Source: Neodontobutis hainanensis
Lineage: Eukaryota; Chordata; Actinopteri; Gobiiformes; Odontobutidae
Length of the DNA stretch: 64,000 nucleotides
NCBI GenBank assembly: GCA_024349245.1
Contig: JALDNG010000077.1
Location: forward strand, 248,001-312,000
Reading direction: 5' to 3'
Part shown: positions 13,013 to 25,130 of the stretch, piece by piece
Numbering within the stretch: position 1 is the first letter of the stretch
How the letters are laid out: each line of letters starts with the position of its first letter
The notes under the pieces: generated by a model
The model's input: only the letters and a program-made list of their open reading frames with translations
The model's database searches: none
What the model was told of the DNA's origin: nothing
Position numbers and translations under genes: made by a program

Positions 13013-16000
13013 CAATTAAATCCTTCAAACCTCCTTAATATCTTACCTTGATATCCTAATTCTATAAAGATTATACCTAAATGCATAAACTGGTAGCTGT
13101 TCCTACCATAATTGTAATTTTAAATTTTTCTTCATAGTATTTACTTGACATTTTACCCATAAACATCATTTAACCTTACTTTGCTTTTAATGGGGAGTCC
13201 CATTTTTGATTAACTTGTAAATGCATTAATGTCAGTTAAATGAGTATTCTCTTCACCAGATGTTGGGCATAAAAGCACAGAGATAAAAATGCAAGCTGCA
13301 TAAACATAAAAGTCCCCAGTGAACACATTACGCCCAGGCAGTTAAGGCACACAGAAGGGACATAAACTGACATATACTGACTAAGCAAATTAAAGCAGAA
13401 AGCCAAATGTGTTGCCAACCAGGCTTTAACTCAAGGTTAGACCGTCACAAAATGTCAGGCCTAAGCGAAGCTCTTAAGTGGTTATTTTATATATTTTGGC
13501 ACCATATTTTCCATTTTGATCCACAAAGTACAATGACAATCTACAAGTTGTCAAAGTTGAAATGAAGTGTCTATCCATTTACACTATTATTGCTTCATCA
13601 AACGCCAGAGCAACATAAATCATCTTTTATCAGTTGTCAGTGGATAAGTGCAAGATACCTTGGAGAAGTGAAATCGACTAGAGTATTCTCCATCTTACTG
13701 TCAATCTTGAAGGTAACAGCGCTCATCGATGTTCAAAGGCTCTGTGAGACCTTGGAAAAAGTTACTTTGGTGTTTATCATGTTTCACTGTGCAACATTAC
13801 AAGGAAAACCCTGCAAGAGAACAGACTATGCATCTGTTTGATCCATTTACCACTGATTTATTCTCCACCAGGTTTTGTAGGTTTCCCAAGAGTTTGCAAG
13901 GAAGGCCAAAAAAAAGACGAGAGTGATGAGATGCAGCCAACAGTATTGATTCACTGCAACATGATGGTCAGGGGTCACACAGCAACAGAAACACTGCTGC
14001 GTTGTATGAAGCAATATAGAGCCTGTTTAATGACTGCATTTTCCATAAGTCTCACAAAGTATATAAGGCACAGTCAGAAATTTGACAGATCTCACCATCA
14101 CTCCACTGTCTTGGACTGATATCTGATGGATCCGTGTTATTTCTAATTCCTTCCTGTGATCCAGTTACCAATAAAAGACACTTTAGCTCTTTTACAAGAC
14201 CAGTAAGGCTATATCAGTGGCAACAGAGAAACACCATTTCTTTGTGGAAGAGTGGAAAAGGGATTACTTTTGGATCAATAAAACTGGTACAAGTAGGCAG
14301 AAAATGTCTTTTTGAGTAAGCATCTAATAGATGTTTGAATGTACCTAAAATAGGAAGCAAACAATGGAACATTTAATAATAAGTGGTGATGTGGCTTTGG
14401 AAAGTTTTTGTACCAAGAGACTTGTGTACGAAATCAAACATCGTACAACTGAATAAGCTCGTAGAAATAATACAAGCACTGAACATTTTGGAAAGTTAAA
14501 TGCAGTGAAGTGCATTCATAATTGTATCATATTTAAACTTAATGAAGGGCAAAGAAAAAAATCAATTTTTTTGTTATTTAAAAGTTTAAAATAATTTTGT
14601 ATAACCACTAATACTTCTGTGACAAATCCATTTTATCTCAACACAGTGACATCACACAAATCAGCCAAATAGGAGGAAGTGAATACAGTGTGAGAAAATG
14701 TCATTAGCTGAAGAGATCTCTCAATCAGGCTTCTTGTGTTTCCCAGTCTCTTTGTCCAAACAGCTGTGAGTGTGCCATCACAGTAATCCGATGATTGGAG
14801 TTAGGACTGAGTCAACAGCACGCAGCCCGGCGTAATTCAATAGACTGGAAGTGCTTTAGAGATGTTTAAACCTTTCTCCAATAATAAGATGGAAGCAGCA
14901 CGGACTTGCCTTCATTTAGTAATTAGCAGCTGTGCCAACATTTGTTTATGTGATTAGGAAAAATAAAACAGGAAGAGCATAGAGCAAAACATTTACCAGC
15001 ACTATTTATTTAATTTTTTTTGTTTCAACTAATTTATGTGGATTTTGTAAAAAAAAAGCTTTGCAATAGTGTTAATGATCTTCTATTCTGTTTCAGCAAA
15101 TTTGAAGTAGCTGGTGTCTTTGTCCCACTGATGCAAATGAAAATGATGTGCTGTGAATGTCTAATCATCAATTATCATAAAACAAACTCTTTCCATTAGC
15201 CACTTGACCAAAATTCCCCTACGTGTACACGCAGCTCTGTTTAAAGTGTGCTTTTTGTCACATTGTGGCTTCCACTAGTAGCAAACGGAGACACACCGTC
15301 GCTCTTCCATTAAAATCAAGGCTGAGTAGAAAAAGTGTCACTTTATGTTCCTTAAAGGCACCAGCAGCCCACATGGACACACACAAATGTTCATCAGCAG
15401 TGACCAGCGTGACAACTGTCATCAAACTTGGAGCAACCTGACAGCCTGACCTGGTGTTCTGCTAGAAGGGGCCTCAACAAGATAATAGATAAAAAAGAAA
15501 CATGGGCGTCACCTCCACATGCTCCATCACAGAGTGGCGTGCCTTCCATCTATTGCACCATCATCTGTCAACATGCAGTCAGCCTCCGCCTGACACGAGC
15601 TGCTGTATACACTGTAGGCTCAGGTGTGTTATACATTAGTGCTGTCACAGACAAGGCCATGTGTATTGTTTTAAAAGTTGACCCTCCTGCTGATGCAATG
15701 CTTGACTGCACCTCTGACCAGTGCAGTGACAACAGAGGCATTACATTGATAGAGGGGTGACAGGAGATTATAGACAACAACACCACACAAGAAGATTTAA
15801 AAGGACAGTGGCTGAAAAACCTTCTTCTATCTTTTACCTTAGAGTGCCTGCATACTATAACAGACCACATAATATATTTGCATCAAGTACTTGTACTTGT
15901 GTACAGGGTAAAATAAGTGCATTTTAATGGTAGCATTGAAGCTTCAGCAAAGACACAATCAATACTGAGCCATTTAAGAGTTAACTGTCTCTTCAAAGAG

Positions 16001-16210
16001 GTTAGATTAAATGAACAACCCGTTCTTATTATCAAAGACCAGAGTGAAAGAGGATCCATAAACTGTAGCAGGGTAATGTTAAAAGGCTATGTGACAATGT
16101 ATTAAGCATCCTGCATTCGCATAGCATAAAACCTTTGCAGGCCCTTACTTTTCTCCTTTGTTTAAGGAAAAAAGTAAGTGCACCAGATATAACCTAGCTA
16201 CTATTAATAG
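13013..16210. other. Non-coding stretch, possible conserved block
   Basis: No gene is supported. The interval 14700-14960 has balanced base composition, low repetitiveness and several homeodomain-type words (ATTAG, AGTAATTAGC); it is a candidate conserved non-coding element. Open frames at 13590-14119, 15223-15760 and 15568-15870 overlap each other on both strands and show no recognisable domain. Confidence 0.4.
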
Positions 16211-16778
16211 TTGATGTTTGTCTCAACATAAAGCTGAGTTGAGTGGCGCTGTGTGTTTTTTCCAAATAAGTTAATCTTAGTTTCATCAGTTCACAAATCA
16301 TTTTGCCAATAACGATGTGGAGTGTCAATGTGCTCTTTTACAAACTTCAAACGTGCACCAATGTTCTTTTTTGTAAGCAGTGGCTTCCTTTGTGGTGTCC
16401 TGCTGTGGATATCCTGCTTGTTCAGTGTATGACGTATTGTAGGCTCATGAATTTGTGCTTTTGTGCTTTATGTAAAGCAACAATTCTTGATCATGGCTCC
16501 TCTGAAAAGTCTTTTTTGGCAAGACATGGCTCACATAAGCGTGTTCTTCTTGTGCAGAGCAAACTCTAAAGGTTTGAGGAGTTTTTAGCAGTCAAAAATG
16601 TTGTCCACACCTCCAAATGTATTATCTTTACGAGACTCCAGGTGTGCTAAAAACAATTAGCCTTGAGGTCATTAACTCAATGGTTCACTTTCTTTTTCCA
16701 CTGCCTTTCTGAATATTAAATGAGTTTGTTCAATAAAGACATGAAAGTTAAGAATAATGTTTGTGTAATTATTTTTGG
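16211..16778 (-). mobile_element. Tc1-like DNA transposon relic (N-terminal half)
   Basis: On the minus strand the sequence encodes pieces of a Tc1/mariner transposase. A P-H-R-Y-W-Q-N segment precedes T-D-E-T around the first catalytic aspartate (plus-strand 16281-16320), but the tryptophan expected before TDET is a TGA stop. The plus-strand right end (about 16681-16775: 'ggttcactttctttttccac', then 'tgttcaataaagacatgaaa') matches the subterminal repeat of this family. The C-terminal half, including the second Asp and Glu of the DD34E triad, is missing, so this is a truncated or internally deleted copy. A second relic of the same family, retaining the other half, is at 49593-50190. Confidence 0.75.
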
Positions 16779-19700
16779 ACACTCGTTTGCCACCACTGAG
16801 CCACTGTGCCCCAACTTCTGCTTGGTAATAGTCACCTTCTGTATATTCACTTTGACTAGAGTTTGCCACTGTCACAGAACAAAAGGTATACTGTGTGATA
16901 ATAAATATTTGAAACGATAACTTTAGATCCATCTAGTGTCTTTGATAGCAACTGTTTATTCATCACCCTAACCTGAACATCAAGCTCTCCTCTCTGTAAA
17001 ATCAGAAAGAATACAGCCTTTGAGACATCTCCAGATGATAAAAAAAATTAACAAGTGCAAATGCTAATATGTTGGCTGATTCTCAACAGAGCGGCACTAG
17101 AAGCAACAATGCGAGGGGTGAATGGAGGCAGAGACGAGCCCAGCCACAGGCCACAAGCATGCTGCCAAACAACAATAAGAAGTACTTGTGTGAGAGAGCT
17201 CAAGCTGTGAGAGGAAGATGAAGGGCACGGCAGGGTCAGATAGGAAGAAATCCTCTGTGATCTCCCTCATCTTTCACAAAAAGCCGCTGTGGTGTTACAG
17301 GACCCTCCGACGGGAGACAGATAACGCCAAGGGATGAGAAGAAATACAGGCGAATGTGTCAGAATGAAGGGACGACACCAGGAACTAAAGGGTCTTGCAG
17401 GACATGTGGGAGACAGCTCGTTGACCCCTGGAGATTCAGAGCTGCACGGCCGGCTGAGCACATAGGACCCTGGTGTCGGAGAGGTGGACAGTGGGCGGGG
17501 GTTAGGTGTGAAGCGAGCCTTTCTCACATTAATCATACTCTGGATGAACCCGCAGCACAGCCCCCTCTGCTCTTTACCATAGCTTTAAACATGATTGAAT
17601 GCCGCGAGTCGCTGGGGGTTTTCTGTGCGAACATCGCAGGGCGATATAAATTACTCAAGAGGAATACGTAAGGGATTCAGGCTCAAACACCAACACTGTT
17701 TCAATTGCCTCACAATAGTCTACTGCTTTTCTCTGCATATAAATCAATTAAAAAACAAGCCTTATAGAAATGTGACGAGTGATGAGTATTTAAAAACCTC
17801 TGCGGCTCCCTGTGTGTCTCCTCTGCCAGGGATCAATAACTCTTTTATACTGTCTATAATTGAAACGCAGGCTGCCTGAGGTGATATAGTTGACTTTAAT
17901 TTTCTGCTTCGTTATGAATACAAATATAAGTCCAAGGACATTAGCTCTCCATTCATCTGTAAACGCACACTAACACTCCGGGCACTAACTGAGACATGCC
18001 CCAGTCCTGAAAACATCCATAAAGCATTTCTCACTTTTAAGCATCTTATTGATTTTTACACAAGTGAAATTAGGCCAATTTGCCATCCTTAAAGCCTCTT
18101 TCTGACCAGTCTCCATCCCGCCTTCAAATTCAGTTAGGCACCTGCAGTCTCAGAGCGGGACAAGGGGAAAGTGGTGACAGTGGGATAAAATGAAGGAAGG
18201 AGTAAAAGGAGTGCAGGACCTTGTTAAAAGCCCCGGTGTGACAGCCACGCAAAGGCTACAGGCCTCAGACATTAAATCGGCTTGAAGTTTTGCAACAGAG
18301 TGACTGAGAAAGACAGAAAGAGTTGTTGAGACAGTTGTTCCTAAATAGAAAACAAAGTAATGGAGCTGACACTAAAAATATACAGCCAATGACAAGGTGT
18401 GGAACTAGCAAGCAGATCTATTTCATCAAAACTGTTTAATTATCACACTGAGTGTCAGGGGTGGGGATAAAAAGTGAGACATGACACATTTACAAAAGCC
18501 TTTAAGGGATGGTAGGTACAGTATAATGTCAAGGCAAGAAAAACAAAGCAAATGATTTATTACTCTTTTACAGTTAGCATCATTTTTCTCTCAGGGGATT
18601 ACTAAAAAAGTTAACCTACCCAAGCAAACAATGTAATAGTATTAAAATGGTAAAGTTGACCATAAACCACTCAATCATCCTTGTTCACCAATAACATATC
18701 CCCATAGGAATTAACTGCTGGCAAACTTCACCTACAACGTACCAAGGTTACTCTAATAAGAAGCTTTTACATGGGGATCTTAAGCTCAAAGGACACTAAA
18801 GAGACAGATCTTGTGCAAACAGAACAATTAATAAGAAAATGTAAGAGTCATTTTCTACAAACCTGCCTCCCTCAGTATCCACAGGGTTCCGACTAATGAA
18901 GCTGTTCCCAATCACAAACACTTGTGAGCTCAGACAAATGACAAGCATTAAGCAGTAAAATTAAGCACAGTTTTTTGTAAATGCCACTGAGATGATTGCA
19001 ATAAGAAATTAATTACAACTGAGCAGATGTTTATAGCTGTAACAGTTCAACACATGTTTGACCTGTATCACCAATATGAACTGGAAACTCTGAAGGTGTG
19101 GACAGTGCCAGTCTGGGTTAATGGAGAAATTCCCATATATGGATAGGACTTATACTGCATGAGCGTCAAAGTTAGTTTTATGTCGATAGCAATGCTAACA
19201 GAAAACAGAAGAGTGGAGGAAGAGTGTATAGTCTGGCTCCTAAACAACCTTAACCACAAGGAGTCTTCTTTCAATAGAACCAGATTGAAATGCTTTAGGC
19301 CAACTCTCACTTCCACATAACATTTACCATCAGCACCTTATTCCTTACTCTACAAAAAACATACATTAAAGTTATCTCTGTTTTGTTTTTCCCCCAAATA
19401 TATTCCATTGAGTCTTCAATCATTTATCCTGGATGTATTTGTAGACAAGAGTTGGACTCCAGCAAACACAGTAAATTATACAAAAAGTAAGTCTGGCTAC
19501 AAGAGAAACTAAGACCTGTGGTGTTTGGAGGGCATCTCATCTAAAATAATAAATCCACCACCTGGCAACACTCTTTAATGAATGAGTTTATCAAACATCT
19601 CAGCAGCCTTCTGATCCTTCAAAACTCCAAGCAACACCACAGAGCCAAGCAAAATGTGTCTTTTAAATTTGAGTTTTGAAAAGCACCAGAATCTCAGAGG

Positions 19701-21900
19701 GTCTGACACTATAAAGTTCTTTTGAGGGGCATCATTTGCAGCACATGTTTCTATTTTGCCAAGCACTTTTGATAAAAAAAGGTAAAACAAAATATGTTGT
19801 AGCTTTATGCAATGCCAAAAGGATTCTTTTAACACAGCTTGTGGGAAACTTTAACATTTCAAAGGGATCATATGAAGGAGGGAAAGCAAAAGAAGATTGT
19901 CTTGGGAGGACAAACACTGACTACAGAGGACTCTTCAGTTCTACCCCAGTCATGTTCCTCTGGCTGATGGATGAAGGGACAAATGCACCTCAAGACTAAT
20001 TATTTATCTCCTCTTCAATGTCTGGGGGTTGGAAATAACACATGCCTTTGCTCTGACCACATTAAGAAACTAGAGTGATGGAGGGGACTGAGCTCCTTTG
20101 TCCCCCATAACACCCTGGAGTGTGAAAGCCATACATATATGTCAAAGACTGAAAGTGGCAGGTAATACGTTTTCCCCTTATTGTGGGACGGGAGCCTGTG
20201 AGATTAGAGGCATTATCATTTTAATGCCAGTGACGTCTGCATTCTGTAACCCCGCTAATAACGCATTTCTATTTATGTGTATATGAATGAAGTCATATGC
20301 ACTGCAGCTTATAGACCTGACATTTGTCAATTTGTGACTCCCATACGTTTTTATTATTCCGAAGCACATAATGCCGGCAGAGGTTATGCCGGGAGGAATG
20401 TTGCACTGCACAAACTATATATACTGTACTGTATAGATGTGTGCACATGCCTATTTTTAATGCACTTTTAGCAGATGTCTGGTCTGTCCACCTTTTTTAG
20501 GCTGTTTTGTCTTGTTTAATTCAATGCCAAGCAATGTATTTCCAGGCAGTGCCTCTGTCCACTGGTGGTGGGTAATAAGTCCTGATATTTGATGTTGCTG
20601 AGGTCATGCTCCTGGGTAGTCAACTTTTCTCACACCAAACTATTTTATGGAGTTATCGTTGTGCGCTGGGGCAATGTCATAGTGAAAGAAAGCCAAAAAG
20701 TTTTGTCTGAAATATCATCCATTGCACTCTAGCATAAAAATGAGCCTTAACTGGAACATTTTGGTGAGCCGAAACCAGAAAAATGAATGAGGGTAATGAG
20801 GGACTTCTCTCTCTGGTGTGGCAATTGGGTTTTACTGTAGACTTACTCACGAAAGCTGAACAGACCCCTAATCGGGGATGTCTGCTTTGTGCTGGTCTAA
20901 TCTGTTATTCATATATTCAAGGTGAGTGAAGAGAGGAGCCATTACAAGTGAGAGTCCAATGGGTCACAGAACAGAATGAAGGCTTAGGATGTGGGAGGAG
21001 AAAAAGCCCCGACTCCTTATCCTCTGATGAAACCATCAGTGGTCCCTTTCCACAAGAAAGGCCCAAGTAGGAGATCCACAATAAATGGCATCAAACGGAA
21101 TTTCCATCTGATCCAAATGCTTCTTGAATTTATTTGAATGGTACTCGAGGCACTGGGCAGAGGTTGAATGAGATGTGGCTCAAGAGACCTAAAGTCAGAG
21201 GTGGCTGTCAAACCTTCAGAATACCTTTAAAATCACAACCATGTATTCAAAATTCTACCCAGGTATCTGTATATGTAACATTACTATTTAGATGGCTAGA
21301 GTTTTACATGATGTCTTAATAGAGTGTATGCCTATAACAGGTCATTAAAACTTCACAAAATGTGCACATTTACACAGAAAAGGACACAGTCAATAACACA
21401 CTACCTAATATAAAATGCAGAAATGTGTGTGTATATTGAAACAGGAAGTATTTGTCAGTTTGGGGGGAACAAAAAATTGCTAATCCTTTTTGAATACATT
21501 ACTTATTTATTTTTCCTTAAATAAATCCACATTAAAATGCATTCTATCACTTGTAAAAATATAAATGCCTACTTGAAGCCATTGCAAAACCCATTATGGA
21601 TAAACAAAACCTTCCATCAGCGCATAGTGCAATGGACAATCTTTTGTGTGCACACATCTTATTTTCATTTTGTTTCTTTTCAAGGCTTTCCAAATGACTG
21701 TGGCTGTAACAAGTAATCAGCTGACTACAAAGCAGAACATGGATAAATCAGTAAAAGATTAAAGAAATCTCTCCTTGTTGTTCTGTTAAGGTGAGGTTAT
21801 TACAGGCCTGAATGAAAATAATCCTTGCGAGTCATCGGGTAATTATGCCAGTGATGGGTTAATGTGAAGGAGGAAATAGGAGGGGCATGACAGTCTGACC
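16779..21900. other. Long non-coding stretch upstream of the TRIM gene
   Basis: No gene is supported. About 17250-17560 is GC-richer than its surroundings and open on both strands without a recognisable domain. About 20180-20420 is low-repeat sequence with homeodomain-like words and could be a conserved element. A 'cagtggctcagtggtg'-like phrase on the minus strand near 16790-16812 could be a short SINE remnant but is too small to call. Confidence 0.4.
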
Positions 21901-21908
21901 TCGCAGGT

Positions 21909-21920
21909 GAAAGTGAAACT
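21909..21920 (-). promoter_or_regulatory. Interferon-stimulated response element (ISRE)
   Basis: The plus strand reads GAAAGTGAAACT. Its reverse complement AGTTTCACTTTC fits the ISRE consensus AGTTTCNNTTTC bound by ISGF3 and interferon regulatory factors. It lies 55 bp upstream of the inferred 5' splice site and 130 bp upstream of the TRIM start codon, a normal position for an interferon-induced promoter. No TATA box is obvious. Function is inferred from match and position only. Confidence 0.6.
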
Positions 21921-21939
21921 ACAAGAAAGAACCGGCTTG

Positions 21940-22048
21940 TGTTTATGTTCTATTCTCATAACCTCTGCAAACCAGGTAATGCTGCATTTTGTATGTTTTC
22001 ATGGAAATAAAACTCCAGAAATTGACTAGCACCTTGTGATTTTTCCAG
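21940..22048 (+). other. Probable 5' UTR exon end and 73-bp intron of the TRIM gene
   Basis: CAG|GTAATG at 21975/21976 fits a 5' splice site. TGATTTTTCCAG ending at 22048 fits a pyrimidine-rich 3' splice site, two bases before the ATG at 22051. The implied intron is 21976-22048 (73 bp), short but usual for fish. The transcription start is not visible, so the exon's left limit is a guess. Confidence 0.5.
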
Positions 22049-22050
22049 AC

Positions 22051-23679
22051 ATGGCTTCTGCAAGGAGTCTGGTAGATGAAAACCATTTTATGTGTTCCAT
22101 CTGTCTGGATGTGTTCACAAAACCTGTATCAATTGCATGTGGACACACCTTTTGCATGGACTGTATCACATGCCACTGGGACACTAGAAAGCCTAGATTA
22201 AAATGTCCACTGTGTGCAGAAGAGTTTCCAACCAGACCAATGCTTCGAGTAAACATCTTCATTGAGGAAATAGCTACAAAGTTTAAAAAATCAGTCCAGG
22301 AAAAGAGCTGTGCTAAGACGGACAAAACAGGAAATGGAGGTGTTCTGTGTAACTTATGTGTAACTACAAAAGAAACCGCTGTGAAGTCGTGCTTGGTGTG
22401 TTTTATGTCGTATTGTAAAGAACACTTAGAGCCTCACCAGCAGATTCCAATCTTAAAGAAACACAAGCTCATTGACCCAGCTGAAAACCTTGAAAGCAGG
22501 ATATGCAAGAAGCATGATGAGGCTTTGGAGCTTTTTTGCAGGAACGATCAAGTATTTGTGTGCGAGACTTGCAAGAGCACTGACCATAGAGGACATAAAA
22601 TGGTAACTATTACAGAGGAGGCTGAAATAAAGAAAGCCGAGCTGGACATGGAGAAGACAAAGTTGAATCAAATGATTCTGGTACGTCAACAGAAGATCCA
22701 TGAGATTGACGAGTCAAGGATGACAAGCAGAAAGAATGCAGAGAAGGCAAAATCATACAGTGAGCATGTGATGACCACTCTGGTGGACTACATTAAGAGA
22801 AGCCAGGCTGAGCTGGCTAAGGTAACTGAGTTGAAGCAGATAAAAGTGGAAACAGAGGCAGAAGGCTTCATTAAAGAACTGGTGGATGAAATTCTGCAAA
22901 TAACTATGAAAAGCAGTGATCTAAATGTCCCATTCTATAACGATCCCTTCATAAATCTGGAGAATTTGCTTGCTATTACAATCCCTCAAACCCACCTTAA
23001 AGATTGGTCTGGTGTGACTCTTAAAAGCGACCCGTTCCACGTAAACGAGGCAATGGCTGCCCTCGCTGTTACAGTCACTAAAGAGATTCAAATGGTGTGT
23101 GATCCTGAGTGGGAGGCTTTGCAGGCGTATGCTGTTGATATAACTCTGGATCCTGACACGGCCAACCCTTCACTTCTTGTTTCTGAGGACGGTAAGCAAG
23201 TGTCATATAGCGATAGAAGGAGAAATGTACCCATAAAGCCAGAGAGATTCAATCAGGTCCTCAATGTCTTGGCAAAGAAGGCTTTCTTGGCGGGGAAGAT
23301 CTACTATGAAGTCCAAGTGAAAGACAAGACTCAGTGGGACCTCGGATTTGCAAGTGAGTCCATAAACAGAAAAGGAGACATAAGGCTGAGTCCTAGGAAT
23401 GGATACTGGACAATTTGGCTGCGGAAGGGGTACGAATTTACAGCCAATGCAGGCCCTGCTGTGAACATCCCAGTTAAACACAAGCCTGAAAAGATTGGTG
23501 TGTTCCTTAATTACGATGAGGGACAGGTGTCCTTCAACGATGTGGATGCCAGGGCGCTGATCTACACTTTTAACCACTGTAACTTTACTGAGAAGCTCTT
23601 TCCATTCTTCAGCCCATGTGCCAACGATGGCGGCAAAAACATAGCCCCTTTGATCATTACTCCTGTCCAAAAGAGCTGA
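22051..23679 (+). CDS. TRIM E3 ubiquitin ligase, bloodthirsty-related/TRIM39-like
   Basis: Complete 542-residue class IV TRIM protein in one exon. The RING finger (C15, C18, C30, H32, C35, C38, C52, C55) is an intact C3HC4 set for E2 binding. B-box 1 (C100, C103, C114, C117, C122, H125, H129, H138) and B-box 2 (C152, H155, C163, D166, C171, C174, H179, H182) are intact. An E/K-rich coiled coil spans about 188-295. PRY-SPRY starts near 362 (LDPDTANP 366-373), with YYEVQV 418-423, WDLGFA 429-434, NGYW 450-453 and IGVFLNYDEG from 482. Wording such as 'ICKKHDEALELFC' and 'LNVLAKKAFLAGKIYYEVQV' is typical of the teleost bloodthirsty-related expansion, so I prefer that to finTRIM. An in-frame ATG at 22036 would add five residues but falls in the inferred intron; MASARS at 22051 matches family starts. 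Expected role: cytoplasmic ubiquitin ligase whose SPRY recognises a target in innate immunity or inflammation. The target is unknown. No frameshift or lost zinc ligand is seen. Confidence 0.92.
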   Translation: MASARSLVDENHFMCSICLDVFTKPVSIACGHTFCMDCITCHWDTRKPRLKCPLCAEEFPTRPMLRVNIFIEEIATKFKKSVQEKSCAKTDKTGNGGVLCNLCVTTKETAVKSCLVCFMSYCKEHLEPHQQIPILKKHKLIDPAENLESRICKKHDEALELFCRNDQVFVCETCKSTDHRGHKMVTITEEAEIKKAELDMEKTKLNQMILVRQQKIHEIDESRMTSRKNAEKAKSYSEHVMTTLVDYIKRSQAELAKVTELKQIKVETEAEGFIKELVDEILQITMKSSDLNVPFYNDPFINLENLLAITIPQTHLKDWSGVTLKSDPFHVNEAMAALAVTVTKEIQMVCDPEWEALQAYAVDITLDPDTANPSLLVSEDGKQVSYSDRRRNVPIKPERFNQVLNVLAKKAFLAGKIYYEVQVKDKTQWDLGFASESINRKGDIRLSPRNGYWTIWLRKGYEFTANAGPAVNIPVKHKPEKIGVFLNYDEGQVSFNDVDARALIYTFNHCNFTEKLFPFFSPCANDGGKNIAPLIITPVQKS

Positions 23680-24375
23680 AAGTCCCTTTTCGGACTTGTG
23701 TGCTTGAAAACAACACAGCAGTGAAATGTTTTCCATGTGGACGTTGAAGGATGTCATCCTGTTGAAATTATCCATCAGTGTCACTCCTGTGTTCAGTCTG
23801 TCGCCAGTCAAACAGAGACAGCTTTAGATCCTGCTCCGCCTCCAGGACATTCTCTACACAGTACACAGTTTTACAACACAATAATGTAACTACAAGCTTT
23901 CTTATGATTCAGGACACAGAGATTTTATTTTAATATGTTGACGTTGCTTTTGCCGGTCAGCAATATTGGGAGTCTGTTGTCATTGTCACATTATTTTTTG
24001 CCTCAAAGTTACATACTAAATAGGAATAACTCTGATGTACAGAGGGAGCTGTGCTGGAAATGCATGCATAAACTATAGAAATGTCTTTTTGTTCTTTAAG
24101 TTCATAAATTAATGATTTAGGTCAAGGAGAGGTTAATGGATCTGTTATTGGATTTTGCGCAGAATGGCTTTTTATTAATATGGGGTGATTTTATTTTAGT
24201 TGAATGTGTAAAATTTTATTGTTTTTGTCTGTAATTAAGAAGAATAACGACAGAGCTAAATTCAATTTGAAAGGCAACATTAAAAGACAAAACAATAGAA
24301 TCTGTCTGGCTTTTTTTCTGGCTTATTTTCTTTTTTATCCATTGTGTGTATTCTTATTTAGACTGAAAAAATAAA
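23680..24375 (+). other. Probable TRIM 3' UTR and poly(A) signal
   Basis: AT-rich sequence without coding potential follows the TGA stop. The first good AATAAA hexamer on the gene strand is at 24370-24375, implying a 3' UTR of about 700 nt; an ATTAAA variant lies near 24280. Several ATTTA words could act as mRNA-instability elements, but in sequence this AT-rich they are expected by chance. Confidence 0.5.
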
Positions 24376-24674
24376 TACTTATCAAGCATTGTCAATAATT
24401 GTTTCCATAAATGACTGTTTTTTACTACCACTTTTATGATTATCAATGTACACTAAGAATGCACTTACTTACTTTTTAGAATAGCAACAATTTAGAGACT
24501 CTGCAATGTCCCTTTGGCAATTTTCACTCATACTGGCAACACAATGCATTGTTTTCCCTGCTGTGTATTGAAAACCAAATATAATTCCAACTCAGAAATG
24601 AGGTTTTATTGATTCAAAATAATTGCATGGTGTGTTTCAGGTTGAAAACAGGTTGCCTTTAAAAGTAGACAAAG

Positions 24675-25130
24675 AAAGGCATGGCAATTTCTTTATATAG
24701 CACAATTCACACACTATTTTACTTCATCTGGGAGGTTGTTCCAGGTTTTTGCTGCATGAAACTTAAACGCTGCTTCACCCTGTTTAGTTTTAACCCTGGG
24801 CACGAGCAGAAAGCCTGTCCCAGATGTTCTCAGAGTCCGAGGAGGTTCATAAGCTACTGGCATTTCAGAAAAATATTGTTGTGCTAAACCATTAAGAGAT
24901 TTGTAAACCAGCAGTGCTGTTTTAAAGTCTATTCTCTGAGAAACAGGAAGCCAGTGCAGAGATTTTAAAACTGGACTGATGTGTTTGTACTTCCTGGTGA
25001 TAGTTAGAACCCGAGCAGCAGCGTTCTGAATAAGCTGCAGCTGTCTTAACCCTCGTTTTGAGAGACCAGTGAGCAGGCCTTTACAATAATCTAACCTGCT
25101 GGAGATAAAAGCATGGATAAGTTTCTCTAA
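24675..25130 (-). mobile_element. L2/Maui-type LINE, 3' end (part 1 of 2)
   Basis: Read on the minus strand this encodes the C-terminal part of a non-LTR retrotransposon reverse transcriptase: 'LEKLIHAFISSRLDYCKGLL', then 'LQLIQNAAARVL', 'PVLKSLHWLPVSQRIDFK' and 'TSGTGFLLVPRVKTKQGEAA', ending near the plus-strand left edge with an L2-like tail ('tgtgctatataaagaaatt' on the minus strand). These phrases are hallmarks of vertebrate L2/Maui ORF2 C-termini. The copy is 5'-truncated and lacks the catalytic RT core. It continues beyond an inserted element at 25932-26176, where the reading resumes at the adjacent residues. Confidence 0.85.

Noticed and set aside
22036..22050. Upstream in-frame ATG adding MIFPD to the TRIM protein
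   Set aside because: It falls inside the inferred 5' UTR intron just before the splice acceptor, and family members start with a MASA-type sequence at the next ATG.
22026..22701. Minus-strand frames under the RING and B-box region
   Set aside because: Reverse-strand shadows of the cysteine-rich TRIM coding sequence.
23203..23811. 202-codon open frame antisense to the TRIM gene
   Set aside because: It lies opposite the SPRY-coding region, has no recognisable domain, and is explained as a shadow of the conserved sense frame.
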